A DNA stretch of 35,620 nucleotides from Candidatus Levyibacteriota bacterium (GCA_027334565.1 DAHWUP010000008.1:1-35620), one strand, 5' to 3'; counted from the first letter of the stretch, positions 24,368 through 32,154 are shown. The notes: generated by a model not told the origin, from the letters alone. A program made the numbers and translations.

Positions 24368-25021
24368 ATGGACACAGGCTTACTTAAATCACTGGTTCCG
24401 TTTTTCCGAAAATACAATCCTCTCTATGTTAAAAAAGGTCAAATAATCATTGAACCCGAAGATAAGCTGGATCATATCTATTTCATTGAAAAGGGTTTTG
24501 TCCGCTTTTATCATCTTACGGATGATGGAAAGGAGTTCACTTTTCTAATTTATAAACCGGGGTATATCTTTCCGGTTGTCTACGGGTTCTTGGGTAAGGA
24601 AACCCGATATTATTTTGAGGCTATGACCCCACTAACATTAAGACGCGCAACCAGAGAAGATTTCGAAGAAGTCATCAGGAATAATATTATTATCAACACC
24701 TTTATTATACGGGAAATGGTGCAAAGGCTTGAGGAAGTATTGGAAAAATTAGAGCTGCTTACGTACGGAAACGCATATCGGATTGTTTGTTATATTCTGA
24801 AAAATTCGGCGGAGCAATTTGGAGAAACTTTCGGGCAGTTCACGGCTATCCAGCTTAAATTAAGGCACCAGGATATCGCCTCAATGTCCGGCTTATCGCG
24901 TGAAACGGTCAGCATCGAAATGAAAAAGCTTGAAAAAGAAGGATTGATCCGTTACAGACAGGGTCATGTTCTGATAAAGAATTTGGCAAAATTTGCCAAA
25001 GCCACGGGGATAGATTTTTAA
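24368..25021 (+). CDS. Crp/Fnr family transcriptional regulator
   Basis: 217 residues. N-terminal cyclic-nucleotide-binding-type beta roll (VKKGQIIIEPEDKLDHIYFIEKGFVRFY, 21-48), a long dimer helix (about 105-130), and a C-terminal HTH RHQDIASMSGLSRETVSIEM (166-185). There are no clustered N-terminal cysteines, so it is not an iron-sulfur FNR. The cAMP contact residues are not evident, so the effector is unknown. The next genes are trxA and trxB. Confidence 0.92.
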   Translation: MDTGLLKSLVPFFRKYNPLYVKKGQIIIEPEDKLDHIYFIEKGFVRFYHLTDDGKEFTFLIYKPGYIFPVVYGFLGKETRYYFEAMTPLTLRRATREDFEEVIRNNIIINTFIIREMVQRLEEVLEKLELLTYGNAYRIVCYILKNSAEQFGETFGQFTAIQLKLRHQDIASMSGLSRETVSIEMKKLEKEGLIRYRQGHVLIKNLAKFAKATGIDF

Positions 25022-25168
25022 GACGCGGATATTGACAATTCCGTCAGGCCCGAATTTAATCCGGTTTTATCCGAACGCTATAACTAACGGATTTAAAAAT
25101 AATAACCCCGGTAAGTGATTTTAAGTACAGCTTTAAGCTTTATAAGGACGGAAAATATAAATTAAGTG

Positions 25169-25197
25169 TTGACTAAAGTTACGGATTTTTGTATCTT
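25169..25197 (+). promoter_or_regulatory. Predicted trxA promoter
   Basis: TTGACT (25169-25174), 17 nt, TATCTT (25192-25197). ATG is at 25232, so a 5' UTR of about 28 nt; no strong Shine-Dalgarno. The rest of the 25022-25231 gap shows nothing clear. Confidence 0.5.
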
Positions 25198-25231
25198 AGA
25201 TGGAGAGATAAATTAGTTAAATATCAAAAAT

Positions 25232-25558
25232 ATGGTAAACGTAGTGGTAACAGATAAAAATTTCAAGGAGGAAGTACTTGATGCTTCCGTCCCGGTATTG
25301 GTGGATTTCTGGGCAGAGTGGTGCAGCCCCTGCAGGATTGTCGGGCCGATTGTAGAAGAATTGTCCAATGAATACGCCGGTAAGTTAAAGGTAGGTAAGT
25401 TAAATGTCGATGAAAACGGTCAAACGGCGCAAAACTTCGGAATAATGAGCATACCAAGCCTTCTTATTTTTAAGAACGGACAAGTGGTAAAGACCATGAT
25501 CGGTGCTCAAAGCAAAGACAGCTTCAAAAGGGAGATAGATTCGGTGCTTGGTTCTTGA
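25232..25558 (+). CDS. trxA: Thioredoxin
   Basis: General cytoplasmic disulfide reductase. 108 residues with VDFWAEWCSPCRIVGP: active site WCSPC (Cys31, Cys34) instead of the usual WCGPC, and the cis-proline loop IMSIPSLLIF (Pro75). Thioredoxin reductase follows 35 nt later, forming a complete Trx pair. Confidence 0.95.
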   Translation: MVNVVVTDKNFKEEVLDASVPVLVDFWAEWCSPCRIVGPIVEELSNEYAGKLKVGKLNVDENGQTAQNFGIMSIPSLLIFKNGQVVKTMIGAQSKDSFKREIDSVLGS

Positions 25559-25593
25559 GACATTCTTAAGTCGTTTAAACCAAATCCATCATT

Positions 25594-26508
25594 ATGTACG
25601 ACGTTATCATTATTGGTTCAGGTCCCGCAGGTCTTACCGCCGCGATTTACACCACCAGGGCAGATTTTAAAACCTTAGTGGTTGCCGGCGGAAGGTGGGG
25701 TGGGCAGTTAATGTTAACGACTCTTGTCGAGAACTTTCCCGGTTTTCCCGAAGGCATCCAGGGGCCGGATCTGATGCAGAATATGCGAAAGCAGGCGGAA
25801 AAATTCGGTTCCGAATTTGTGGACGAAGATTTTACGGAAGGCGATTTTTCCAAAAATCCGTTCAAAATCAAGGCCGGTGATAAAACTTACGAAGCTAAAT
25901 CCGTAATCATTGCTACCGGAGCGGATACCAAATGGCTGGGCGTTTTGGGTGAAAAGGAAAAGATCGGCCGAGGGGTCTCAAGTTGTGCCCCCTGCGATGC
26001 CGCATTCTTCCGTGATAAAAAAGTGATTGTGGTCGGCGGAGGAGATAGCGCCATGGAAGAAGCATTGGTTTTGACCAAGTTTGCTACTTCGGTTACAGTT
26101 GTCCATCGAAATGAAGCCTTCAGGGCTTCGGAGATCATGCAAAACAGGGTCAAAGAGAATCCAAAAATAAAGATAATGTTTAACAGCGAAGTGGTCGAAG
26201 TGTTGGGCGATAAGGTAGTAACGGGAGTAAAAATCAAGGATAACAAGACAGGACAAGTTAGCCAAATGCCCATAGACGGGGTATTCGTGGCCATCGGACA
26301 TACGCCTAACGTTTCCAGGTTCAAAGACATTGAGCTGGACGAAAAAGGTTTTATAAAAGTGCACGACCATTTCCTAACCAATAAAGAAGGTGTCTTTGTG
26401 GCAGGAGATGTACATGACGCAAGTTATAAGCAGGCGATAACCGCCGCCGGTTACGGTTGTGCGGCCGCCTTAGAGCTACAAAAATGGCTGTCCGACAAAG
26501 CGGGCTAA
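25594..26508 (+). CDS. trxB: Thioredoxin reductase
   Basis: FAD-dependent reduction of thioredoxin. 304 residues: FAD motif IIGSGPAGLTAA (7-18), redox-active CAPC (Cys131, Cys134; the common form is CATC), nucleotide-binding VVGGGDSAMEEA (146-157), VHRNEAFRA (170-178), and C-terminal GVFVAGDVHD. The HRR triplet that contacts the NADPH phosphate reads HRN here, so cofactor preference might differ (inference). Paired with trxA. Confidence 0.94.
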   Translation: MYDVIIIGSGPAGLTAAIYTTRADFKTLVVAGGRWGGQLMLTTLVENFPGFPEGIQGPDLMQNMRKQAEKFGSEFVDEDFTEGDFSKNPFKIKAGDKTYEAKSVIIATGADTKWLGVLGEKEKIGRGVSSCAPCDAAFFRDKKVIVVGGGDSAMEEALVLTKFATSVTVVHRNEAFRASEIMQNRVKENPKIKIMFNSEVVEVLGDKVVTGVKIKDNKTGQVSQMPIDGVFVAIGHTPNVSRFKDIELDEKGFIKVHDHFLTNKEGVFVAGDVHDASYKQAITAAGYGCAAALELQKWLSDKAG

Positions 26509-26648
26509 ACTTCCAACTATTTAACCTCATTTGATATGGTCCGGAAATTCTTTAAATGTTTGCGGTACCATACATATTATTTGAAAAACATCTCGGTTCT
26601 TGATTATGATGGGTAGTTAATCTAAATGGGATGAGGTTTTAATTATGT

Positions 26649-27080
26649 TTAATTTTCCCCGGCGGCCGTTTTTATTTTAAAAGCGTTGCTCGAAGGCAAA
26701 AGGGATTTTTTCCCGGCAAGCTCGGGGACCTTTTTGTAAAGCCAGTAAACAAGAGCTGATGCCAAGACGAACAGCAAGACGCCTCCGAAATCGTCACCGA
26801 CATCGGTTTTATCGCTGAATTCCAGAAATATTCCAAGTATTTTTATCGCTACCCCCGTAACAACGAATAACACGGGCGCAATAGAACGGTTACTGCTGTT
26901 TTTCCCGGCAGAATACCAAATTATTGCCCCGATACCCAATACGGCCAGCAATATATCATCGATTTTGAACAACGGTTCGGTTTCGGAGAATGCTTCGGGT
27001 AAAAAAGCAATGCCTGCAATACCAACCACGGCGGTCGAAACCAAGTTTACGGTTCTGTTCAATGATTCGTTTACACTCAT
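26649..27080 (-). CDS. Hypothetical membrane protein
   Basis: 143 residues with about four hydrophobic segments (about 12-30, 42-58, 66-88, 98-116) and a basic C-terminal tail. No known motif. A perfect TATAAT (27101-27096) lies 15 nt before the ATG, with a weak AGGA between. The function is unknown. Confidence 0.75.
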   Translation of the reverse strand: MSVNESLNRTVNLVSTAVVGIAGIAFLPEAFSETEPLFKIDDILLAVLGIGAIIWYSAGKNSSNRSIAPVLFVVTGVAIKILGIFLEFSDKTDVGDDFGGVLLFVLASALVYWLYKKVPELAGKKSLLPSSNAFKIKTAAGEN

Positions 27081-27165
27081 GAGAATAAATTCCTAATTAT
27101 AATCATTATGGAAGGTTAAGGTTTAGGGAGTCTGTAATCGGAATTACCGGAAAGAGGGAGGGTGT

Positions 27166-28173
27166 TTAAGTGACAAATCGTTTTAAAAACGGAACCCGGG
27201 TTAAAGCAAGGATTATTAGAAACGAAATGAGGTAAAGCGTGAGCGAATTTATCCATTCTCCGAAAATGACCATTTTAAATAAATAAGGGCGGCCCAAGAC
27301 GTGTAAGAACCATTCTTCCAGCAATCCGTGGATAAAGTAAATTCCCAAAGCAGCCATGCTCAATGAAGTGATCAAAGAAACAAATGCAGGCTTTAATTCA
27401 TTGAACTTAAAAGAAGTTTTGATAATTGCAAATAGCGAAGCGGATGCGATTATGGTGCCCGGAAAGATATAGTTAAAGGAAAAATGCGGATCAAGCCAGT
27501 GGTTGGCTGTTGCAAGAATGAAATTGGCAATGCTTAAGCCGATTCCAAGAAAAAAACCCAGGAACAGCGTCCGAGTGGAAGGGAGTTTGATTTCCATCAT
27601 CCACGCACCCAACAGATAATACCCAAGGTAAGTAAATACTTGCCGTACGATCCCGTCGTCCACAAAAAATGGAAAAGCCATGGTATTTCTATAGTAGGGG
27701 AGGATACCGATACTGAGAAACCATAGCAGACAAAGAAACAGGATATCCTTAGGTTTAGCGTTTGCCACGAGAATTCTTAACGCCGGCGTGATGAGGTAAA
27801 GCCCGACAATCATCGGCAAAAACCAAAAAGAAGTAAGGGTGGCGCTGAAAAGCTTAAATAGTTGGACAAACCCGAAGACGGGGTGCTGCCAAAGTTCGAC
27901 AATCATGTAAACCAAGGTCCAGGTGAGCCAGGGCAAAACAAGCCTTACGAACCTTTTTTGGTAAAACTGCCTATAACTTTCTTTTTTTTGAAGAAGCAGT
28001 GCTCCCGACAATATCACGAAAAGCGGGACACAGGTTGCGGATACCGCAGTCGAGAAAAAGGTCTGGTCAAACGGCGCCGCGTCCAGGGAATGGACCAAAA
28101 CCACCAGGTAAATCGCCAGAGCCCTTACCACGTCCGCCCAGATCATCCTTTCGGATTTAATGTTTGTTGTCAT
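27166..28173 (-). CDS. Acyltransferase 3 family membrane protein
   Basis: 335 residues, about ten membrane helices. The N-terminal family signature is visible: WADVVRALAIYLVVLVHS, with the conserved Arg and His thought to serve in acyl transfer. Members O-acylate surface polysaccharides, peptidoglycan or lipids (OatA, WecH types). No extracellular SGNH domain is fused. An extended -10 (TGT-TATAAT, 28195-28190) lies 16 nt before the ATG. The acceptor is unknown. Confidence 0.88.
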   Translation of the reverse strand: MTTNIKSERMIWADVVRALAIYLVVLVHSLDAAPFDQTFFSTAVSATCVPLFVILSGALLLQKKESYRQFYQKRFVRLVLPWLTWTLVYMIVELWQHPVFGFVQLFKLFSATLTSFWFLPMIVGLYLITPALRILVANAKPKDILFLCLLWFLSIGILPYYRNTMAFPFFVDDGIVRQVFTYLGYYLLGAWMMEIKLPSTRTLFLGFFLGIGLSIANFILATANHWLDPHFSFNYIFPGTIIASASLFAIIKTSFKFNELKPAFVSLITSLSMAALGIYFIHGLLEEWFLHVLGRPYLFKMVIFGEWINSLTLYLISFLIILALTRVPFLKRFVT

Positions 28174-28222
28174 TTAAAATCTTATCGCAATTATAACATC
28201 AGGAATTTATGAAGGGAACTTT

Positions 28223-28228
28223 TATAAT
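28223..28228 (+). promoter_or_regulatory. -10 element before the 61-aa membrane protein
   Basis: TATAAT about 48 nt before ATG 28276; the predicted transcript would carry the strong Shine-Dalgarno at 28263-28270. Confidence 0.4.
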
Positions 28229-28275
28229 TGACATTTTCATCATCATTTGGAAAACTAATTACAGGAGGTGATTAA

Positions 28276-28461
28276 ATGAATAAAATGGTGAAAGAGTGCA
28301 CCAGGCCCCATTCTCTGGCTCATATGCTCGAGGGTGCGGGTATCGCACTTTTAGTTCTATACTTGCTGCCCACACTGATGCCGTATCTTTTGGTAATGGG
28401 ACTAATATGTCTTGTCGGCGGAGCGCTCTGGGATTTTTCGACCTTTCAGGAAAAGAAATAA
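28276..28461 (+). CDS. Small membrane protein
   Basis: 61 residues with a hydrophobic span of about 35 residues (GIALLVLYLLPTLMPYLLVMGLICLVGGALW), probably two short helices around a proline kink. AGGAGGTG ends 5 nt before the ATG. Unrecognised family; the function is unknown. Confidence 0.72.
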   Translation: MNKMVKECTRPHSLAHMLEGAGIALLVLYLLPTLMPYLLVMGLICLVGGALWDFSTFQEKK

Positions 28462-28571
28462 TCCGTGTATCGTTTTAAATAAAAATAGCTTACACGAGGA
28501 TCAATTTTATTCGGGGCCATTACGTTCGTCATGGACTGCCGATTTTCAACCTCATGCCGGGGATTTTGTGT

Positions 28572-28577
28572 TATAAT
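28572..28577 (+). promoter_or_regulatory. Extended -10, leaderless type
   Basis: TGT-TATAAT ends 9 nt before ATG 28587 and sits inside the longer reading frame starting at 28554, which supports the later start. Confidence 0.5.
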
Positions 28578-28586
28578 TCCAAAGTT

Positions 28587-29105
28587 ATGACAAGAGAGCA
28601 CCACGAGCCCGGTTTAGACTCGATTATTAGCCTTTCCCAGTCCGACAGGGAAAGAAGATTGCTTTGGGAGAGAGCCGATGTTTCAGCCGTTAGTCTACAG
28701 GAAGTAGAGGAAATATTCGGCCAAAATAAGCATTTCAGCTTGCCCTCGGGAACAAGGGCAATACTCAGAATCGGTTATAGCACTTCAGTGGCCAGAAGCC
28801 CAAGTTATTTTGATTTGGGGGAAGTGAAGCTTGAGGATGATACGGAGGTCGCACTCGACAGAAGTCCGGTGCATCTTCCTTCGGAGGAAGGTGCGGCAGC
28901 GGTTTTCACCCTCGATTCACAAGGAAGACGCGAGCTTTACCAGAGTGGCCAGGGAAGAGAAGCTTTGGAGGAAGAAAAGACTTTGGCCAGAAGGTTTATG
29001 GATAAAAGAAAAAATTACTTAAGACTTCGGGACCTTGAATTAAGAGCGGGATTGGTAACCAAGGTCCAACTAATCACCCGCGTAGCTCCTCCCAAAGAAG
29101 TTTAA
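28587..29105 (+). CDS. Hypothetical soluble protein
   Basis: 172 residues from ATG 28587. Unrecognised. The first two thirds are mixed with several short beta-like segments (RAILRIGY, SYFDLGEVKLEDDTEV); the last third is a charged helix (EEEKTLARRFMDKRKNYLRLRDLELRAG). No cysteine or metal motif. The leaderless-type promoter decides the start. Confidence 0.65.
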   Translation: MTREHHEPGLDSIISLSQSDRERRLLWERADVSAVSLQEVEEIFGQNKHFSLPSGTRAILRIGYSTSVARSPSYFDLGEVKLEDDTEVALDRSPVHLPSEEGAAAVFTLDSQGRRELYQSGQGREALEEEKTLARRFMDKRKNYLRLRDLELRAGLVTKVQLITRVAPPKEV

Positions 29106-29121
29106 ACTACCGTTTTAGTGC

Positions 29122-29127
29122 TATAAT
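29122..29127 (+). promoter_or_regulatory. Extended -10 of the SDR gene
   Basis: TGC-TATAAT ends 7 nt before ATG 29135, so the mRNA would be leaderless. Confidence 0.55.
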
Positions 29128-29134
29128 CTTTCTC

Positions 29135-29866
29135 ATGAATGTTAAAGATAGAGTCGCGGTTGTCACCGGTGCATCGTCGGGTATCGGTCTGGCAACGGCT
29201 AAGCTGTTGTCCAAAAACGGTGCGAAGGTGGTACTGGCTGCACGTTCGCTTGATAAACTTGAGAGACTTTCCAAGGAGCTTCCAAACTCGCTGGCCGTTC
29301 GAACCGACATGCTGGATAAAAAACAAGTGGAAAATTTGATTCAGCAGACCGTTAAAAAGTTTGGCAGAATCGACATATTGGTAAATAACGCCGGTCGGGG
29401 GTATGACGCATTCATCGAGGAAATAGATTTGACAAAATTCGAGGAAATCTTGAATCTCGATTTGGTGGGACCTTTGATCGCCATCCAACAAGTGTTGCCG
29501 TTTATGCGAAAACAAGGCCAAGGTGCGATAGTCAACGTTTCCTCAGGAACAGCCCTGATGGCTCTTCCGGGAATGGGAGGTTATTCTTCTATCAAGCGCG
29601 CCTTGGCGGGACTTTCTTTAACCGCCAACGAAGAATTTAAGGGGTATAACATTAGCGTCAGTGTGATTTACCCTTACATTACGGCTACCAATTTTGAGCA
29701 AAATACTATTAAAACCGAAAGAGCAAAAACCCAGATCGAAGATGAAGGAGATTGGGAGATTAAGGCAGACCATCCGGAACTTATCGCCGAAAAAGTATTG
29801 GAAGCGATCGAAACCGGCCAATCGGAAATATACGCCCACGACTGGATGAAGAAGGCGAATAAATGA
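29135..29866 (+). CDS. Short-chain dehydrogenase/reductase (SDR)
   Basis: 243 residues. Rossmann motif TGASSGIG (11-18), NNAG (84-87), catalytic Ser137, and Tyr150/Lys154 in YSSIK. Arg37 after the second strand (LAARS) suggests NADP(H). Classical SDR; the substrate cannot be told. It overlaps the DinB-like gene by 4 nt (ATGA). Confidence 0.93.
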   Translation: MNVKDRVAVVTGASSGIGLATAKLLSKNGAKVVLAARSLDKLERLSKELPNSLAVRTDMLDKKQVENLIQQTVKKFGRIDILVNNAGRGYDAFIEEIDLTKFEEILNLDLVGPLIAIQQVLPFMRKQGQGAIVNVSSGTALMALPGMGGYSSIKRALAGLSLTANEEFKGYNISVSVIYPYITATNFEQNTIKTERAKTQIEDEGDWEIKADHPELIAEKVLEAIETGQSEIYAHDWMKKANK

Positions 29867-30351
29867 AAAACGACACGATAATACGAAAGCATCTGCTGGC
29901 CTTGCTTAAAGGCGGGAATGCCCACATGACGTTTATGGATGCCGTTGAGGCTTTTCCGACGGATAAAATTAACGATTATTTTCCAAACGGCATTTATACC
30001 TCTTGGCACCTTTTGGAGCATATCAGGCGTACCCAGCACGATATTTTGGATTTTTGCCTAAACCCCGACTATCGATACCTTGAGTGGCCAAAAGATTACT
30101 GGCCGGACCGAAACGAAAAGGCAACGAAAAAGGACTGGGACGAAACGATCTTCAATTTCCAGAATGAACTTAGGGCTTTTGAAAAACTTGTCGAGGACCC
30201 CAAAACCGATTTATATGCCAAGATAAAGTGGGGAGACGGTCAAACGATACTTCGCGAAATTTTACTCGTTTCTGACCATACGGCTTATCACGTCGGTGAA
30301 TTCGCAATCGTGCGACAGGTCATGAGGACCTGGCCCAAAAGTAGAAAATAA
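29863..30351 (+). CDS. DinB-like four-helix metalloprotein
   Basis: 162 residues. The metal-binding triad of the DinB/YfiT fold is visible: SWHLLEH (His49) and SDHTAYHVGE (His139, His143). Members are thiol-dependent transferases or of unknown function. Translationally coupled to the SDR gene, so a shared small-molecule or thiol pathway is possible (inference). Confidence 0.85.
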   Translation: MKNDTIIRKHLLALLKGGNAHMTFMDAVEAFPTDKINDYFPNGIYTSWHLLEHIRRTQHDILDFCLNPDYRYLEWPKDYWPDRNEKATKKDWDETIFNFQNELRAFEKLVEDPKTDLYAKIKWGDGQTILREILLVSDHTAYHVGEFAIVRQVMRTWPKSRK

Positions 30352-30410
30352 TTTTGATTCGCTGCCTATCCGCGGTTTGACAAATCCCTAAAACAGTGCC
30401 AAGCTAATTA

Positions 30411-30418
30411 AGAGGGGG
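30411..30418 (+). promoter_or_regulatory. Shine-Dalgarno site deciding a TTG start
   Basis: AGAGGGGG ends 7 nt before TTG 30426. There is no usable ATG in this frame near the start. A TTGACA lies at 30377-30382, but I see no good -10 at proper spacing. Confidence 0.5.
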
Positions 30419-30425
30419 TTTTTGT

Positions 30426-30623
30426 TTGTCTTCGAAAGTATTCTACAAAGTAGCCGGGACGCTTTTTGGGATAGTAGGACTTGGGCACCTTTTAAGAGTT
30501 TTGCTTGGATGGGGTCTTATAATCGGACCCTACGACATTCCCACCTGGTTGAGTTTGGTTGCCTTCGTCATACTGATCTGTCTTTCTTACACCGCTTTTA
30601 AGTTAGCAGGAATTTTTAAATAA
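30426..30623 (+). CDS. Small membrane protein (TTG start)
   Basis: 65 residues with two helices (about 8-33 and 40-62) and little else. Start TTG at 30426, supported by the purine-rich site upstream. It lies 17 nt before another small membrane protein, so the pair is probably co-transcribed. The family is not recognised. Confidence 0.68.
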   Translation: MSSKVFYKVAGTLFGIVGLGHLLRVLLGWGLIIGPYDIPTWLSLVAFVILICLSYTAFKLAGIFK

Positions 30624-30626
30624 AGG

Positions 30627-30636
30627 AAAGGAGGTG
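30627..30636 (+). promoter_or_regulatory. Strong Shine-Dalgarno site
   Basis: AAAGGAGGTG before ATG 30641, GGAGG at 6-nt spacing. Confidence 0.7.
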
Positions 30637-30640
30637 GAGC

Positions 30641-30895
30641 ATGAAATCAAAGCTATTGCAAGCCGCATTGACCGGCGGGATCATCTGGGGAGCGACGATT
30701 TTTCTCACCACTTTATTAAACCTTTATACGGGTTATGGTACCGACTTTCTCAAAATCTGGATAAGTATTTATCCTGGTTATAGTCTCACGATGGTGGGAA
30801 GCCTAGTAGGTTTGGTCTACGGTTTCTTCGACATGTTCATCGGAGTATATATCATTTATTGGGTTTACTTGTGGTTAGGTAGGTACGTCAAATAG
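30641..30895 (+). CDS. Small membrane protein of the 'bacteriophage holin'-annotated family
   Basis: 84 residues. The pattern GGIIWGATIFL, then YPGYSLTMVGSLVGLVYGFF, then an amphipathic helix ending VYLWLGR matches a widespread small-protein family annotated as 'bacteriophage holin' (GxxWG...GYSxxxxGSLxGLxxGFxDxxIG). Two membrane helices. No phage genes lie nearby, so a holin role is not supported; the real function is unknown. Confidence 0.75.
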   Translation: MKSKLLQAALTGGIIWGATIFLTTLLNLYTGYGTDFLKIWISIYPGYSLTMVGSLVGLVYGFFDMFIGVYIIYWVYLWLGRYVK

Positions 30896-30993
30896 ACTTA
30901 AACTTCAATTTTTATAAAGCAACAATAGTAATAGACTTTATACTATTTACGGTAGATAATGAATTCGGTAAATGGTGACTTATTTTATCGTGG

Positions 30994-30999
30994 TATAAT
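30994..30999 (+). promoter_or_regulatory. Extended -10 of the DUF4342 gene
   Basis: TGG-TATAAT ends 9 nt before ATG 31009. Confidence 0.5.
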
Positions 31000-31008
31000 T
31001 TGTAAACT

Positions 31009-31257
31009 ATGGCAAAGAACAATACTACAGAAACGTTTGAGGTAAGAGGGGAGGATCTTCTGAAGAAAGTCAAAGAATTGGTCCATGAAGGAAATATCAG
31101 GCGGATAATCATCAAAGATAAAAATGGCAAGGTTCTGGTCGAATTTCCCCTGACTTTCGGAGTGGTGGGAGTGTTGATCGCTCCGGTTTTGGCGGCAGTC
31201 GGCGCGATAGCCGCGCTGGTCTCCGAGTGTTCGATTGTCGTTGAAAGAGAAAATTAA
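31009..31257 (+). CDS. DUF4342 family protein
   Basis: 82 residues: a soluble N-terminus with EDLLKKVKELVHEGNIRRIIIKD (helix then strand), GKVLVEFPLTFGVVGVLIAP, and a hydrophobic helix (VLAAVGAIAALVS). This matches DUF4342, whose function is unknown. Its own leaderless-type promoter. Confidence 0.82.
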   Translation: MAKNNTTETFEVRGEDLLKKVKELVHEGNIRRIIIKDKNGKVLVEFPLTFGVVGVLIAPVLAAVGAIAALVSECSIVVEREN

Positions 31258-31295
31258 TTCCGCAAAAAACCAAGTCGGTGAAAAGTCTTACCGGT

Positions 31296-31324
31296 TTGAT
31301 TTATCGATTTGTTTGTGTTATATT
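31296..31324 (+). promoter_or_regulatory. Promoter, leaderless type
   Basis: TTGATT (31296-31301), 17 nt, TATATT (31319-31324) with TG one base upstream; ATG 31333 follows after 8 nt. Confidence 0.55.
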
Positions 31325-31332
31325 CCAGCTCC

Positions 31333-31782
31333 ATGACAGAAGCTTATAATCCCGGTGCTGTTTTTGCTGCACGTAGGGAACTTGTAAAAACACCAAAGAT
31401 CGTTTTGTCGGAAGATTTTGCCAAAAGAGTAAATATCCTGACGGGTTTTCTTTCCAGGGAATATGAACTGGCATCGCTATTTGCGCCTTGGGACGCAGGT
31501 ATCGGAGTAGTTGCCGCTCGGGAGGGAAGAATATTTCAGGATCCCCCGGCCGGGTGGCAGGAATTTATGGAATCCATTTCACACCAGGAATATGTTCAGC
31601 TTAGGAGATTAGCAAGGGTAGCTTACCGAAGATATGGCTGCCGGACCCTGGAGGACATGAGGGAGCTTGGAAGCGGAGCCAAACGGGGATACGGGATTGG
31701 ACAACAGGGTAGGGCATTTGCGGTTTTGGCTTTTCAATCGAAAAACCCCCAAGAAGCATCAGACATCACATTAGGCTTGTAA
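31333..31782 (+). CDS. Hypothetical soluble protein
   Basis: 149 residues from ATG 31333 (a TTG start at 31309 lies in the promoter and is rejected). Helical, Arg-rich in the second half (YVQLRRLARVAYRRYGCRTLEDM). A GSGAKRGYGIGQQGRAF segment is notable but not a motif I recognise. No family assigned. Confidence 0.65.
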   Translation: MTEAYNPGAVFAARRELVKTPKIVLSEDFAKRVNILTGFLSREYELASLFAPWDAGIGVVAAREGRIFQDPPAGWQEFMESISHQEYVQLRRLARVAYRRYGCRTLEDMRELGSGAKRGYGIGQQGRAFAVLAFQSKNPQEASDITLGL

Positions 31783-31799
31783 AACAAACCGCCCCGTAA

Positions 31800-31814
31800 A
31801 GACCAAGTTGGTCT
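31800..31814. repeat. Short palindrome
   Basis: AGACCAA-G-TTGGTCT, perfect around one base, just after the hypothetical gene and before the rRNA promoter. It could be a protein site or weak terminator stem; no U-tract follows. Confidence 0.3.
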
Positions 31815-31872
31815 ATTCACATCTTTTGCTCTTCGGCCTCATGTCAGAACTACGCACAGGTAACACCGATGC

Positions 31873-31901
31873 TTGACACTCAATCGAGGCTATGGTATCA
31901 T
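31873..31901 (+). promoter_or_regulatory. rRNA operon promoter (tRNA-Ala/23S)
   Basis: TTGACA (31873-31878), 17 nt, TATCAT (31896-31901). It is the strongest -35 in the region and the only promoter seen upstream of the tRNA-Ala and 23S genes. Confidence 0.65.
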
Positions 31902-32081
31902 GCTTTATGTGAATGAATCCCGGGCAAGTCCGGGAGGAATTTTTTTATGATACTTACAACAAAAATAGCTTTGAATACGGCATAAGCGCTTTTTGTGGCC
32001 TCATAACTAAATTCCGCTTCGACAAGCTCATTGCAAGTCGCTTTCATAAGTTCTTTAAATTGATTGGATCAGAGGATTTTC
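31902..32081 (+). other. rRNA operon leader
   Basis: 180 nt with no gene and no 16S sequence. A CCCGG/CCGGG hairpin (31919-31934) forms about 11 nt after the predicted transcript start and is followed 6 nt later by seven T residues; this resembles an attenuator but the T-run is not adjacent to the stem. The short open frame across it is not supported. Confidence 0.45.
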
Positions 32082-32154
32082 GGGCCGGTAGCTTAGCTGG
32101 TAGAGCGCAGCTTTTGCATAGCTGAGGTCGAGAGTTCGAATCTCTTCCGGTCCA
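32082..32154 (+). tRNA. tRNA-Ala (anticodon UGC)
   Basis: 73 nt cloverleaf. Acceptor GGGCCGG pairs with CCGGTCC and includes the G3:U70 pair, the alanine identity element. Anticodon stem CAGCT/AGCTG encloses loop TTTGCAT with anticodon TGC at 32115-32117. The T arm has GTTCGAAT. Discriminator is A at 32154; the 3' CCA is not encoded. It is in the position usual for the 16S-23S spacer, yet no 16S precedes it. Confidence 0.95.

Noticed and set aside
26520..26580. Possible terminator after trxB (ATGGT...ACCAT)
   Set aside because: The stem is only 5 bp with a loop of about 25 nt and no U-tract.
30641..30895. Prophage remnant because of the holin-like protein
   Set aside because: No integrase, endolysin, capsid or terminase gene nearby; the family is common in non-phage contexts.
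31919..31946. Possible intrinsic terminator after the rRNA promoter
   Set aside because: The T-run begins 6 nt after the 5-bp stem rather than directly, and termination there would prevent rRNA synthesis. Kept only as an attenuator-like note.
31913..32125. 70-aa frame starting at the rRNA leader
   Set aside because: It runs into tRNA-Ala and has no coding support; the region is better read as leader RNA.
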